A stretch of 64,000 nucleotides of DNA from Orlajensenia leifsoniae. Lineage in GTDB: Bacteria; Actinomycetota; Actinomycetes; Actinomycetales; Microbacteriaceae. Under the pieces are notes generated by a model. It saw only the letters and a list, made by a program, of their open reading frames with translations, did no database searches and was not told where the DNA came from. The stretch lies in contig NZ_SPQZ01000003.1 of assembly GCF_004570845.1 (NCBI RefSeq), forward strand, positions 1 to 64,000, written 5' to 3'. Both the position numbers and the translations under genes were made by a program. Of this stretch, positions 23,995 through 32,523 are shown piece after piece (position 1 is the stretch's first letter; the number at the start of each line of letters is the position of its first letter).

Positions 23995-24959
23995 GCGCGC
24001 ACCCCCGCCAACTGCGGCAGCACCGTGCTGCCGAAGGCGTCGATGAAGCGCTCCTGCTCCTGGCCGACGTGGTGCAGGTAGAGCCTGTCGAAGCCGATCG
24101 ATGCCAGCGACTCGAGGTGGGCGAGGTGGGCGCCGGGATCCGCTGAGACGAACACGGGGCCGCGGATCGCGTCGGGAGATGCATCCGCCGTCTCCGCGAC
24201 GAAGTCGGATGGGTCGTCGAGGTCCCAGGAGCGCAGTGGGGGCACGAGGCCGTTGCGCCACTGCGCGTTCGCGATGGCGAGCGCCTCGTCGTCGGTGGTG
24301 GCGTAGCTCAGGTGCACCTGCAGGCAGACCGGACCGGACCCTCCTGCCTCGCGGTAGGCGTCGACGACGGATCGCAGCTGCTCGGGGGGCTGCGCCACGG
24401 TGATGAGCCCGTCGGCCCACGCGGCGGCGGAGGTCGCCTTCTCCACGCTGACGGCTGCGGCGAAGATCGCCGGCGGCTCCTCGGGAAGACTCCAGATCCG
24501 GGCCCGGTCGACGGTGACCAGCCCGTCCGTCGACACGTCCTCACCGGCGAGCAGACGACGGATCACGTCGACGCACTCGACGAGCCTGGCGTCGCGCACG
24601 GGCTTCTCCGGCCAGGCGTCGCCGGTGATGTGCTCGTTCATGGCCTCGCCGCTGCCGAGGGCCGCCCAGAATCGTCCGGGATACATCGCGGCGAGCGTCG
24701 CCATGGCCTGGGCGATGATCGCCGGGTGGTAGCGCTGACCGGGAGCCGTCACGACTCCGAACTCGAGCTCCGTCGTCTCGAGCGCCGCGGCCAACCAGCT
24801 CCACGCGAAGCCGGAGTGACCCTGTTCCGGCAGCCAGGGCGCGAAGTGGTCCGAGCACATGGCGGCCTGGAATCCGGCCTCTTCGGCTCGCTGAACAGCG
24901 GTGAGCAGGGCGCGGGGGTGGATCTGTTCGTGTGACGCATGGAATCCGACGAGCGGCAT
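23991..24959 (-). CDS. LLM-class flavin-dependent oxidoreductase (TIGR03885-like)
   Basis: 322 residues, luciferase-like barrel: GFHASHEQIHPRALLTAVQRAEEAGF, MCSDHFAPWLPEQGHSGFAW and APGQRYHPAIIAQAMATLAAMYPGRFWAALGSGEAMNEH (about 70-110) are typical of F420/FMN-dependent dehydrogenases related to glucose-6-phosphate dehydrogenase Fgd. ATG at 24959 follows GAGAGGACC. The gene runs into the GH13 gene with a 4-base overlap. That pairing of an LLM enzyme with a TreS-like amylase is known in other actinobacteria as a conserved neighbourhood, but the metabolic reason is not established. Confidence 0.8.
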   Translation of the reverse strand: MPLVGFHASHEQIHPRALLTAVQRAEEAGFQAAMCSDHFAPWLPEQGHSGFAWSWLAAALETTELEFGVVTAPGQRYHPAIIAQAMATLAAMYPGRFWAALGSGEAMNEHITGDAWPEKPVRDARLVECVDVIRRLLAGEDVSTDGLVTVDRARIWSLPEEPPAIFAAAVSVEKATSAAAWADGLITVAQPPEQLRSVVDAYREAGGSGPVCLQVHLSYATTDDEALAIANAQWRNGLVPPLRSWDLDDPSDFVAETADASPDAIRGPVFVSADPGAHLAHLESLASIGFDRLYLHHVGQEQERFIDAFGSTVLPQLAGVRA

Positions 24960-25113
24960 GGAGGTCCTCTCCGAACGGCAGTCTGCCGCCTCGCTTTCCA
25001 CCCTTGCGGAGAGCATCCGGGGCCCACAACCCCTTGCGAACCTCCAGCGTCAGCGAGCGAGCGACTCCGCGAGGGCACTCGGCCCGCCGTCGATCCGGTG
25101 TCCATCCCGGCTG

Positions 25114-25581
25114 TCATTCCGGCGGTCTCGCCTCGTGGTGCCTGCGGCCGTGGGTGCGCCGCTCCTCCTTCATCTCGGCCTCGAAGAGGTGCCGGCGACC
25201 GGCGACGAGCTCGTCGCGCGCGCTCCGTTCGAGTTCGACGAATGCCGCGTGGTACCCGTCGTCGTAGTCCTCGACGAGCTGGAACGTCCACCGCCCCTCG
25301 ACGACGTTGCGGCCGACGAGTTCGGTCTCGATCCTGTCGGCGAGATCGCGATGCCCGGCATCGCGCAACTGGTCGACAGCGTCGCCGAGGGCGAGGTCGG
25401 CCTGGCCGGTGAGCCGGTGGAAGGCGTACAGGTGGCCGCGGGCGTCTTCGGCGACCTCGAGCGCCTCGGACAGCTTGCCGAGCGCCGCGACCGTCTCGTC
25501 GGAGACACCGGCCGGGCGGAGGTGCTCGTCATCCGGTCGGTCGTCGGCGCGGTCGTCTGTGCTGTCGCTGCTGGCGGTCAT
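25114..25581 (-). CDS. hypothetical acidic helical protein
   Basis: 155 residues with no family I recognise. It is almost wholly charged and helical (GKLSEALEVAEDARGHLYAFHRLTGQADLALGDAVDQLRDAGH), has no signal peptide or membrane segment, and a basic, His/Arg-rich C-terminus (EERRTHGRRHHEARPPE). Codon use and frame are consistent with real coding sequence. It stands alone, divergent from the SRPBCC gene, so its function is open. Confidence 0.6.
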   Translation of the reverse strand: MTASSDSTDDRADDRPDDEHLRPAGVSDETVAALGKLSEALEVAEDARGHLYAFHRLTGQADLALGDAVDQLRDAGHRDLADRIETELVGRNVVEGRWTFQLVEDYDDGYHAAFVELERSARDELVAGRRHLFEAEMKEERRTHGRRHHEARPPE

Positions 25582-25750
25582 GCAGAGACTCTCCGCCGCC
25601 TGCGTGGAGGAGTCAACGGGTTGCGAGTATGGCGGTGTCTGCTGTCAAGCACTGTCGGTGCACGCCGACGGCACCGTACTGTCGAAGGCAGGTCGCGCTG
25701 CGCGATCGTGCGTTGACGTGCGCCGCATCGGCGCCGGAAGGAGAGCCACC

Positions 25751-26230
25751 GTGTCTCGCAACGTGAAGCGGATGTCGTGCCAGCCGTCTGCGGTCTTCGA
25801 GGTGCTCGCCGACGGATGGCTCTACCCGGTCTGGGTGGTCGGCGCCTCCCGCATGCGCGACGTCGACGACGCCTGGCCCGCCCCCGAGAGCACCCTCCAG
25901 CACTCCGTCGGTGTCTGGCCGGCGGTGATCGACGACGAGACCGTGAGCGAGGAGTGGGCGCCGCCTCACCGCGCGGTCATGCGGGCCAAGGGGTGGCCGA
26001 TCGGCGAGGCCCGCGTCACCATCGACGTCAAGCCATGGGGAAGCGGATGCCTCGTGCGCATCCAGGAGCATCCTGTGGCCGGCCCCGGCGACTGGGTCCC
26101 CCGCATCATCACCGAGCCGATGCTCTACCTGCGCAACCGCGAGACGCTGCGCCGACTCGCCTACATCGCCGAGGGCCGCCAGCCCTCGACCTTCCACGGC
26201 GCCCACGCGGAGACGGCGCCCTCGGCATGA
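25751..26230 (+). CDS. SRPBCC-fold (polyketide cyclase/START-like) protein
   Basis: 159 residues with the helix-grip pattern of SRPBCC proteins: an N-terminal strand then PSAVFEVLADGWLYPVWVVGASRMRDVDD, a central beta sheet with GEARVTIDVKPWGSGCLVRIQE and a long C-terminal helix ending LRNRETLRRLAYIAEG. These bind hydrophobic ligands. GTG start at 25751 after GGAAGGAG. Its stop overlaps the next ATG as ATGA, so it is translationally coupled to the FAD oxidoreductase and probably handles the same lipid-like or polyene substrate. Confidence 0.75.
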   Translation: MSRNVKRMSCQPSAVFEVLADGWLYPVWVVGASRMRDVDDAWPAPESTLQHSVGVWPAVIDDETVSEEWAPPHRAVMRAKGWPIGEARVTIDVKPWGSGCLVRIQEHPVAGPGDWVPRIITEPMLYLRNRETLRRLAYIAEGRQPSTFHGAHAETAPSA

Positions 26231-27681
26231 CCGAGTTCGACGCCGTCGTCGTCGGTGCGGGGCCCAACGGGCTGGCCGCCGCCGTCACACTCGCCCGCGC
26301 CGGACTGCGCGTGGTGGTCTACGAACGCAACTCGACTCCGGGTGGCGGTGCGCGAACGGCAGAGCTGACGCTGCCCGGATTCCACCACGACGTCTGCTCC
26401 GCGGTGCATCCGCTGGCCCTCGCGTCGCCGTTCTTCCGCGAGTTCCAGCTCGATCGCCGCATCGACCTACAGTTGCCCGGGGCGTCGTTCGCGCATCCGC
26501 TCGACGACGGTCGAGCCGGGATCGCCTACCGCGACCTCGACCGCACCGCCGCCGAACTCGGCCCGGACGGCGGCGCTTATGCCGCCCTCATGAGGCCGCT
26601 CGTCGATCAGGCGGACCGGGTCGCACGCCTCACCGGAGACACCCTGCTGCGCGTTCCCGAACACCCCGTGCTCGCCGCCCGCTTCGGCCTGCGCGTGCTC
26701 GAACAGGGCACGCCGCTGTGGAACCTGCGCTTCAGCGACGACCTCGCCCCCGCGATGCTCAGCGGCGTCGCGGCCCACGCCATCCGCTCGATGCCGAGTC
26801 CCACCACGGCCGGAGCAGGGCTCGCCCTCACCGCCCACGCCCACGCGCGCGGTTGGCCGATCCCCGTCGGCGGCACCCAGGCGATCATCGACGCCATGAT
26901 CGACGACCTCGTGGCTCACGGCGGTTCCGTGGTGACGGATGCCGAGGTCACCGATCTGCGCGCCCTCCCGTCGAGCCGCGCCATCATCCTCGATACGACC
27001 CCGCGGGCGCTGCTCGACCTCGCCGGAGACCGGCTTCCCGCCGTGTATTCCCGCGAGCTGGAGTCGTTCGAATACGGCAATGCTGCCGCGAAGGTGGACT
27101 TCGCTCTCGACGCCCCCATCCCGTGGGCGAACGCAGGCGTTCGACAGGCGGGAACGGTGCACCTCGGCGGCACGCGCGCCCAGATCGCTGCCGCCGAGCG
27201 GACAGTCGCGGCGGGCCGGCACAGCGACGCCCCCTATGTGCTGATCTCGCAGCCGACGGTCGTGGACGGGTCGCGGGCCCCGGCAGGCAAGCACACGGCG
27301 TGGGCGTACACGCATGTCCCGGCCGGGTCGGACATCGATCAGACCGAGGCCGTCACCGCGCAGATCGAGCGATTCGCCCCGGGTTTTCGCGACACGATCC
27401 TGGCGTCGTCGAGCCGCACGGCGATCGACCTTCAGGAGTACAACCCGAACTACATCGGTGGCGACATCGCCTCCGGGGCGGCCAGCATCCTCCAACTGCT
27501 CAAGCGACCCGTGCTCTCGCCGGACCCCTGGCGCACACCGCTCGACGGCGTGTACCTGTGCTCCTCCTCGACGTCGCCCGGCCCCGGTGTGCACGGCCTG
27601 AACGGCTGGCACGCCGCGCGTTCGGCCTTGCGCCGCACCTTCGGGATCGAGGCGCTGCCCGACCTCTCGATCGGAGCGTAG
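26227..27681 (+). CDS. FAD-dependent oxidoreductase, phytoene-desaturase (CrtI)-like
   Basis: 484 residues. N-terminal Rossmann FAD site DAVVVGAGPNGLAAAVTLARAGLRVVVYERN with the GGGART segment, and the C-terminal FAD signature DGVYLCSSSTSPGPGVHGLNGWHAARSAL. The family includes CrtI and many uncharacterised amine-oxidase-like proteins (often called NAD(P)/FAD-dependent oxidoreductase or pyridine nucleotide-disulfide-like). No carotenoid genes are nearby, so a carotenoid role is not supported here; the partner is the coupled SRPBCC protein. Cytosolic or membrane-peripheral. Confidence 0.82.
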   Translation: MTEFDAVVVGAGPNGLAAAVTLARAGLRVVVYERNSTPGGGARTAELTLPGFHHDVCSAVHPLALASPFFREFQLDRRIDLQLPGASFAHPLDDGRAGIAYRDLDRTAAELGPDGGAYAALMRPLVDQADRVARLTGDTLLRVPEHPVLAARFGLRVLEQGTPLWNLRFSDDLAPAMLSGVAAHAIRSMPSPTTAGAGLALTAHAHARGWPIPVGGTQAIIDAMIDDLVAHGGSVVTDAEVTDLRALPSSRAIILDTTPRALLDLAGDRLPAVYSRELESFEYGNAAAKVDFALDAPIPWANAGVRQAGTVHLGGTRAQIAAAERTVAAGRHSDAPYVLISQPTVVDGSRAPAGKHTAWAYTHVPAGSDIDQTEAVTAQIERFAPGFRDTILASSSRTAIDLQEYNPNYIGGDIASGAASILQLLKRPVLSPDPWRTPLDGVYLCSSSTSPGPGVHGLNGWHAARSALRRTFGIEALPDLSIGA

Positions 27682-27711
27682 AAGCGGTTCCCACGGATTT
27701 GTCAAGCGGTC

Positions 27712-27739
27712 TTGCCCGCGGCGAAAGCCGACGTATCCT
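27712..27739 (+). promoter_or_regulatory. promoter of the candidate small RNA
   Basis: TTGCCC (27712-27717) and TATCCT (27734-27739) are 16 bases apart. The -10 context TATCCTTAT is the same as that upstream of tRNA-Tyr on the other strand (52157-52165). Confidence 0.5.
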
Positions 27740-27744
27740 TATCT

Positions 27745-27866
27745 CAGAGACCAGCCAACGCTGGCATCTGTCGAGACGCGATCCGGGTCGAGCACAAAGA
27801 CGTGCGGGCTTGATGCTCCCGTCCGACGCCGTGGCCCCTCAGCGCGCAGTGCGCCGAGGGGCTGCG
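27745..27866 (+). ncRNA. candidate small RNA between convergent genes
   Basis: About 120 bases from the predicted start to the end of a strong hairpin. The 5' part folds as CAGA, CCAGC-CAAC-GCTGG, TCTG (27745-27770). A second small stem GCAC-AAAGAC-GTGC follows (about 27792-27805). The last element is a 12-bp stem with one mismatch (27834-27845 with 27851-27862). No reading frame of note is present and no plus-strand gene follows, so this is not a leader. It does not match any riboswitch or small RNA class I know. Evidence is promoter, folding and terminator only. Confidence 0.45.
27834..27862. terminator. bidirectional hairpin between CrtI-like and cupin genes
   Basis: GCCCCTC-A-GCGC, loop GCAGT, GCGC-C-GAGGGGC. 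It ends the candidate small RNA on the plus strand and lies 20 bases beyond the cupin stop on the minus strand. No long T-run follows. Confidence 0.55.
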
Positions 27867-27882
27867 CCCCCTCATCGTCTGC

Positions 27883-28275
27883 TCAGATCGACTCGCCCGC
27901 GCCGTACTCCTCGTCGGTCACGTGGTCGCCCCACGTGGCGTCGTCGTCCTCCCACATGGCGAGATGGCTCATGAAGGAATCCGCGGATGCCCCATGCCAG
28001 TGCCACTCCCCCGGCGGGGTGTACACGCTGTCTCCGGGCCGCATGGAGATGACCTCGCCGCCGCGCGACTGGATGAGACCGACGCCGTCGGTCACATGCA
28101 CGGTCTGCCCGAGCGAGTGCATGTGCCACGCGGTTCGGGCGGAGGGTGCGAATCGCACCAGGTTCACGCGCAGGCGCGACGGCGCCTCGCCGCGGGCGAT
28201 GACGTCGAAGTAGACGTCGCCCGTGAACATCTGGGCGGGCCCCTTGGTCGTGGGAGTCTTGGGGACGAGGTTCAT
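27883..28275 (-). CDS. cupin-domain protein
   Basis: 130 residues. HMHSLGQTVHVTDGVGLIQSRGGE (about 51-74) holds the first cupin motif with two His and a Gln, and PPGEWHWHGASADSFMSHLAM (about 87-107) the second, with additional His. This matches the group often annotated as cupin / carboxymuconolactone-associated proteins. Cytosolic. GAAAGGAAAG stands ahead of the ATG. It is encoded next to an XRE/MmyB-type regulator on the same strand and about 80 bases after it, a very common pairing in actinobacteria, so it is probably a target of that regulator. Confidence 0.75.
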   Translation of the reverse strand: MNLVPKTPTTKGPAQMFTGDVYFDVIARGEAPSRLRVNLVRFAPSARTAWHMHSLGQTVHVTDGVGLIQSRGGEVISMRPGDSVYTPPGEWHWHGASADSFMSHLAMWEDDDATWGDHVTDEEYGAGESI

Positions 28276-28295
28276 GTTCTTTCCTTTCGTTCACC

Positions 28296-28343
28296 GTTGA
28301 TCGAGTAGTGCCGGACGAAGTCCGACACGTATCGAGATCACAG
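28296..28343. repeat. intergenic palindromic repeat, family C, copy 1
   Basis: GTTGATCGAGTAG, the hairpin CGGACGAAGTCCG, then CGTATCGAGATCACAG. It recurs at 53389-53434 and, inverted, at 53440-53485. Confidence 0.65.
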
Positions 28344-28354
28344 CAGTCGCCTCG

Positions 28355-29227
28355 CTACTCGACCAGCGAAGCGTCCTGCGTCATGGCCCAGCTCGCGAGC
28401 ATCTTCAGCGCGTCGGCCGTCGGCGACCCCACCGGCGCCGTGTAGACGAGCAGGGTGAGGTCGGCGTCGCTCGAGAGCTCCATCGCCTCGAAGTTGAGCT
28501 CGAGTGCGCCGACGATGGGATGGTGCAGCCTCTTGAAGCCCGTGCGGTGGAAGCGGACGTTGTGCTTCGCCCAGCGCTGCCTGAACACCTCGCTGCGGGT
28601 GGAGAGCTCGCCGATGAGGTCGGATAGGGCCCGGTCGTGCGGATGCTGCCCGGCCTCGAGGCGCAGCATCGCGGCGATGTCGTCGGCTGCGCGCTCCCAG
28701 TCGGTGAAGAACGCCCGCGACGCGGGATCGAGGTACACGAAGCGGGCGGAGTTCGGCGGCTGGTGCGCATCCGTCAGCATCGGAGAGTAGAGGGCGCGTG
28801 CCAGGCGATTCGATGCGAGCATGTCGTGGCGGGCGTTGCGCACCCAGGCCGGGGCGTCGGTGATCGCGTCGAGCAACTGCTGCACAGGCTCGCGCACCCC
28901 CTTCGCGGCCGGTCGACGGCGGGGCGATGAGGTGGCGAGCGTCGGCACCGAGGCGCGAGCGAGGTCGAAGAGGTGTGCTCTCTCGGCATCATCGAGCTGC
29001 AGCGCGCGACCGAGCGCCTCGAGCACGCTGTCGGAGACGCCGGCCAGGTTGCCGCGCTCCATCCGCACGTAGTAGTCGACGCTCACCCCGGCGAGCATGG
29101 CGACCTCTTCACGACGCAGCCCGGTGACACGTCGGTTGCCGCCGTAAGCGGGCAGCCCGGCCTGCTCGGGGGTGATCCGAGCCCGGCGCGTGCTCAGGAA
29201 CTCTCGGATCTGCGCGGTCTGGTCCAT
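28355..29227 (-). CDS. XRE-family regulator with MmyB-like ligand domain
   Basis: 290 residues. N-terminal Cro/C1 helix-turn-helix: GLPAYGGNRRVTGLRREEVAMLAGVSVDYYVRMERGNLAGVSDSVLEALGRAL (about 24-76). The rest is the MmyB-like (MLTR) ligand-binding PAS-related domain, with LLDAITDAPAWVRNARHDMLASNRLARALY and a C-terminal HPIVGALELNFEAMEL typical of the group. It is a repressor-type sensor in methylotroph and actinobacterial relatives that binds fatty acids. TACTGT lies 7 bases before the ATG, suggesting a leaderless message. The cupin gene downstream is the most likely target. Confidence 0.85.
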   Translation of the reverse strand: MDQTAQIREFLSTRRARITPEQAGLPAYGGNRRVTGLRREEVAMLAGVSVDYYVRMERGNLAGVSDSVLEALGRALQLDDAERAHLFDLARASVPTLATSSPRRRPAAKGVREPVQQLLDAITDAPAWVRNARHDMLASNRLARALYSPMLTDAHQPPNSARFVYLDPASRAFFTDWERAADDIAAMLRLEAGQHPHDRALSDLIGELSTRSEVFRQRWAKHNVRFHRTGFKRLHHPIVGALELNFEAMELSSDADLTLLVYTAPVGSPTADALKMLASWAMTQDASLVE

Positions 29228-29350
29228 GCCTTCGACAGTACGCCGGGCCCTCTCGGGAAGGGAGGCACTGCTGTTACCCGGAACAGCCCTCCGGCTCGGT
29301 ACAGTGGCGAACACGGCCGACTCCGGCTGGCGACCACGAAGGAGAGACCC

Positions 29351-30796
29351 ATGCCGCAGACCACGACGGGCGTCACGTCCACGCGAGCGGCGTCGCTCGA
29401 CGGTCGGCAGTTCCGCTTCGAGGGCTCGCTCGACGCGCCCTTCGAACCCGGCGACTTCGTCACGCTGCACGGGACGGATGGGCAGGCCTACGTCGCGCAG
29501 GTCGACGACGTCGACTTCACCATGGGCGGAACGCTGAGCGGCAGCGGCCGCATCTTCGGGCCGATCGGCGACGACGGGCGAGCCGATACCGATGGATCGA
29601 TCCAGTTCGCTTCCGGCCAGCTGCGGCGAGCGGATGCCGCCGTCGTCGACGGCCTCTTCGGCGACGCAGGCGCCACTCTCGAGATGGGCGACCTCAGCGC
29701 GACCGATGGCGTCACGGCCCGGCTCCTCCCCCGCCGCTTCAACCGCCACACCTTCTGGTGCGGCCAGAGCGGGTCGGGCAAGACGTACGCGCTCGGCGTG
29801 CTGCTCGAGCAGCTCCTCCTGCACACGGCCCTCCCCATGGTGGTCTTCGACCCGAACGCCGATTTCGTGCGCATGCGGGAGCACAATCCCCGCAACGCTG
29901 CAGCAGGAGATTCCGCCGACAGCGACATCCTCGCCGGCCGCGACATCCGAGTCCTGCGCCCGCACGGTGCGGGGTCCGACGGTCTGCGTGTGCGCTTCAC
30001 CGACATGCTGATGCAGTCGAGGGCTGCAGTGCTCAGACTGAATCCGCTGGTCCAGCGGGAGGAGTACAACGAACTGCTCCACCTCGAGGAGAGACTCGGG
30101 GCGGTCGATGCATCCCGAATCGTCCCGACGCTCGAGGATCGCCACCTGCCCGCAGCGACGGCACTGAAGGCACGCATCGAGAACCTGCGCATCGTCGACT
30201 GGGCGATCTGGGCCGGAGACCACGAGGCGGCGACCGAGGTGCTCGACGAACGACCGGATGCGACGGTGCTCGACCTCGGCGGCTTCACCTACCCCGAGGA
30301 GCACCTGGTCGTCGCCCTCGCCGTGCTCGACGACCTCTGGGCGAAGCGCGAGTCTCGGCGCCCCATCCTCATCGTGATCGACGAGGCGCACAACCTGTGC
30401 TCCCCCGACGGCGAGAGTCCCCTGCACATCGCCGTGCGGGAGCGCATCATCCAGATCGCCGCCGAGGGCCGCAAATTCGGGCTCTGGCTGCTGCTCTCCA
30501 CTCAACGGCCGTCGAAGATCCACCCCGGGATCATCTCCCAGTGCGACAATCTGGTACTCATGAAGTTGAACTCACCCCTCGACCTGGCCGAGCTCGGCGA
30601 GACCTTCGGGTTCGCTCCGCGCGGGATGCTGGCGCGCTCCCCGCAGTTCCGCCAGGGCGAGGGTCTCTTCGCAGGCGGATTCGCACCGGCGCCGGCCATC
30701 GTGTCGGTGCGGCCACGCCTCACCCGCGAGGGCGGCATCGACGTCGACGTGCCGGCCCGGGCGCGCACCGATTCGAACACCGGCGGCGGCGTATGA
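29351..30796 (+). CDS. HerA-like P-loop ATPase (DUF87 type)
   Basis: 481 residues. The N-terminal 130 residues are a small beta-barrel-like domain (FEPGDFVTLHGTDGQAYVAQVDDV) resembling the HAS barrel. Walker A is CGQSGSGKTYA (about 139-149), followed by VVFDPNADFV; Walker B is ILIVIDEAHNL, and LLSTQRPSKI with SQCDNLVLMKLNSPLDL gives the sensor and arginine-finger region of FtsK/HerA hexameric motors. It is expected to form a ring that pumps DNA or protein. It overlaps the following membrane-protein gene as ATGA. No NurA nuclease or defence gene is adjacent, so its cargo is unknown. Confidence 0.82.
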   Translation: MPQTTTGVTSTRAASLDGRQFRFEGSLDAPFEPGDFVTLHGTDGQAYVAQVDDVDFTMGGTLSGSGRIFGPIGDDGRADTDGSIQFASGQLRRADAAVVDGLFGDAGATLEMGDLSATDGVTARLLPRRFNRHTFWCGQSGSGKTYALGVLLEQLLLHTALPMVVFDPNADFVRMREHNPRNAAAGDSADSDILAGRDIRVLRPHGAGSDGLRVRFTDMLMQSRAAVLRLNPLVQREEYNELLHLEERLGAVDASRIVPTLEDRHLPAATALKARIENLRIVDWAIWAGDHEAATEVLDERPDATVLDLGGFTYPEEHLVVALAVLDDLWAKRESRRPILIVIDEAHNLCSPDGESPLHIAVRERIIQIAAEGRKFGLWLLLSTQRPSKIHPGIISQCDNLVLMKLNSPLDLAELGETFGFAPRGMLARSPQFRQGEGLFAGGFAPAPAIVSVRPRLTREGGIDVDVPARARTDSNTGGGV

Positions 30797-31302
30797 GTCG
30801 CGGCGTGATCGGGCCGCTCGTGCAGCGCACGGGCTTCGTCACCGAGGAGTCGGTGTACGGCATCGTGCTGGTCAGCGGCATGATCACAGCCAGCGGTGGG
30901 CACGGGCTGAATCCGTGGCAGGTGTTCATCACGGTCTTCTCCACGGTCATCGTGTTCTGGGCCGCCCACGTCTATGCCGGAACCATCGCGGGTCCGCGCG
31001 GAGCGTCACAGGAGACACGCGGATCTCTCGCGGTGGACTTCCGCCACTCGCTCCGCCGGTCCTTGGGATTCCTGACCGCTGCCCTCATCCCGTCGGCGAT
31101 CCTGCTGCTCGGCGCCCTCCGGGTCGTCGACGACCAGACCGCCATCTGGATCGCCCTGTGGGCGGGCGTCGTCATCCTCGCCGCGCTCGGCTACGTGGCC
31201 TTCACCCGCTACGGACACGGCTGGCCCATGCGCCTCCTCGGAGCTTTCCTGACGGCGCTCTTCGGCCTGGCGATGATCATCCTCAAGGCCCTCATCCACT
31301 GA
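30793..31302 (+). CDS. integral membrane partner of the HerA-like ATPase
   Basis: 169 residues with four to five hydrophobic helices (about 20-35, 43-65, 91-112, 117-137, 146-167). It resembles small VIT-like or DUF-type membrane proteins of actinobacteria, but I do not recognise a named family. The ATG overlaps the ATPase stop by 4 bases, so the two are made in step and may work together at the membrane. A 7-bp hairpin at 31331-31351 may end the transcript. Confidence 0.65.
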   Translation: MSRGVIGPLVQRTGFVTEESVYGIVLVSGMITASGGHGLNPWQVFITVFSTVIVFWAAHVYAGTIAGPRGASQETRGSLAVDFRHSLRRSLGFLTAALIPSAILLLGALRVVDDQTAIWIALWAGVVILAALGYVAFTRYGHGWPMRLLGAFLTALFGLAMIILKALIH

Positions 31303-31330
31303 CCTGCCGTGGCGAGCGCACACCACACGA

Positions 31331-31351
31331 GAGGGGTACTCGCAACCCCTC
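31331..31351. terminator. hairpin after the membrane protein gene
   Basis: GAGGGGT, loop ACTCGCA, ACCCCTC; 28 bases after the stop codon and 23 bases before the next promoter -10. No T-run. Confidence 0.35.
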
Positions 31352-31373
31352 CCAGCGGTCGGGCGCACGCACG

Positions 31374-31379
31374 TAGGCT
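31374..31379 (+). promoter_or_regulatory. -10 of the alcohol dehydrogenase gene
   Basis: TAGGCT, the same hexamer that serves several leaderless genes here. In this case about 90 bases of leader follow, ending with AGGAG before the ATG. No clear -35. Confidence 0.4.
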
Positions 31380-31474
31380 GGACGAGTCGTCGTGATGTCG
31401 CGAGCAGCCCCGGCGCGAATCCGCCGCCGCTCGCCCACGGTCGGCCGTTCCCCCTCGAGTACCCCAGGAGATCC

Positions 31475-32521
31475 ATGCTCACCGTCGACGCCTACGCAGC
31501 GCCTTCAGCCACCGAACCCCTCGTCAAGACCACCATCGAGCGTCGCGACGTCGGCGCGAACGATGTCCTCATCGAGATCGCCTACTCGGGCATCTGCCAC
31601 TCCGACATCCACACCGTGCGCGGCGAGTGGGGACAGATCGCCTACCCGCAGGTCGTCGGCCACGAGATCGTCGGCACCGTCACCGAGGTCGGCTCCGCCG
31701 TCACCAAGCACAAGGTCGGCGACCGCGTCGGCGTCGGCTGCATGGTCAACTCGTGCGGCGAGTGCGAGAACTGCCTGGCCGGCGAGGAGCAGTACTGCCT
31801 CGCGGGCAACACCGGCACCTACGCCGCCGTCGACCGTGACGGCACCATCACCCAGGGCGGCTACTCCACCCACGTGGTCGTGGTCGAGGACTTCGTGCTG
31901 AAGGTTCCCGAGTCCATCCCGTTCGAGAAGGCCGCACCGCTCCTCTGCGCCGGCATCACCACGTACTCGCCGCTGGCGCACTGGAACGCCGGCCCCGGCA
32001 AGCGCGTCGCCGTCGTCGGCATGGGCGGACTCGGCCACATGGCCGTCAAGATCGCCCACGCCATGGGCGCAGAGGTCACCGTGCTGTCGCAGTCTCTGAG
32101 CAAGCAGGAGGACGGCCTGCGTCTCGGCGCCGACCACTACTACGCGACGAGCGACGAGGCGACCTTCAGCGAGCTGAAGAACCACTTCGACCTCATCATC
32201 AACACCGTGAGCGCGTCGATCGACATCAACGCCTACCTGTCGCTGCTGCGCCTCGACGGCACGCTCGTCAGCGTCGGCGCCCCGGCCGAACCGCTGCCCG
32301 TGGGCGTCTTCACGCTGTTCGGCAACCGTCGCACCTTCGCCGGTTCCAGCATCGGCGGCATCCGCGAGACCCAGGAGATGCTCGACTTCTGCGCCGAGCA
32401 CGACATCGCTCCCGAGACCGAGCTCATCTCGGCCGATTACATCAACGAGGCCTACGAGCGCGTGCTCTCCTCGGACGTGCGCTACCGCTTCGTCATCGAC
32501 GCCGCCACCATCTCCGCCTGA
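31475..32521 (+). CDS. zinc-dependent NAD(P) alcohol dehydrogenase (cinnamyl/aldehyde reductase type)
   Basis: 348 residues of the medium-chain dehydrogenase family. Catalytic zinc ligands in [10 protein letters not shown] (Cys38 region) and GHEIVGTV; structural zinc site [20 protein letters not shown] site [26 protein letters not shown]. The pattern fits the YahK/AdhC/CAD-like group reducing aldehydes with NADPH in the cytosol. AGGAGATCC precedes the ATG. Monocistronic, ended by a 15-bp terminator hairpin. Confidence 0.88.
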   Translation: MLTVDAYAAPSATEPLVKTTIERRDVGANDVLIEIAYSGICHSDIHTVRGEWGQIAYPQVVGHEIVGTVTEVGSAVTKHKVGDRVGVGCMVNSCGECENCLAGEEQYCLAGNTGTYAAVDRDGTITQGGYSTHVVVVEDFVLKVPESIPFEKAAPLLCAGITTYSPLAHWNAGPGKRVAVVGMGGLGHMAVKIAHAMGAEVTVLSQSLSKQEDGLRLGADHYYATSDEATFSELKNHFDLIINTVSASIDINAYLSLLRLDGTLVSVGAPAEPLPVGVFTLFGNRRTFAGSSIGGIRETQEMLDFCAEHDIAPETELISADYINEAYERVLSSDVRYRFVIDAATISA

Positions 32522-32523
32522 CG

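Noticed and set aside
26227-27681. Carotenoid phytoene desaturase.
   Set aside because: Sequence is CrtI-like only in the FAD signatures common to the superfamily; no crtB, crtE or other pathway genes are in the window.
27740-27866. SAM or ZTP riboswitch.
   Set aside because: A CTTATC-like start and purine-rich stretches are present, but the core junction sequences are missing and no plus-strand gene follows.
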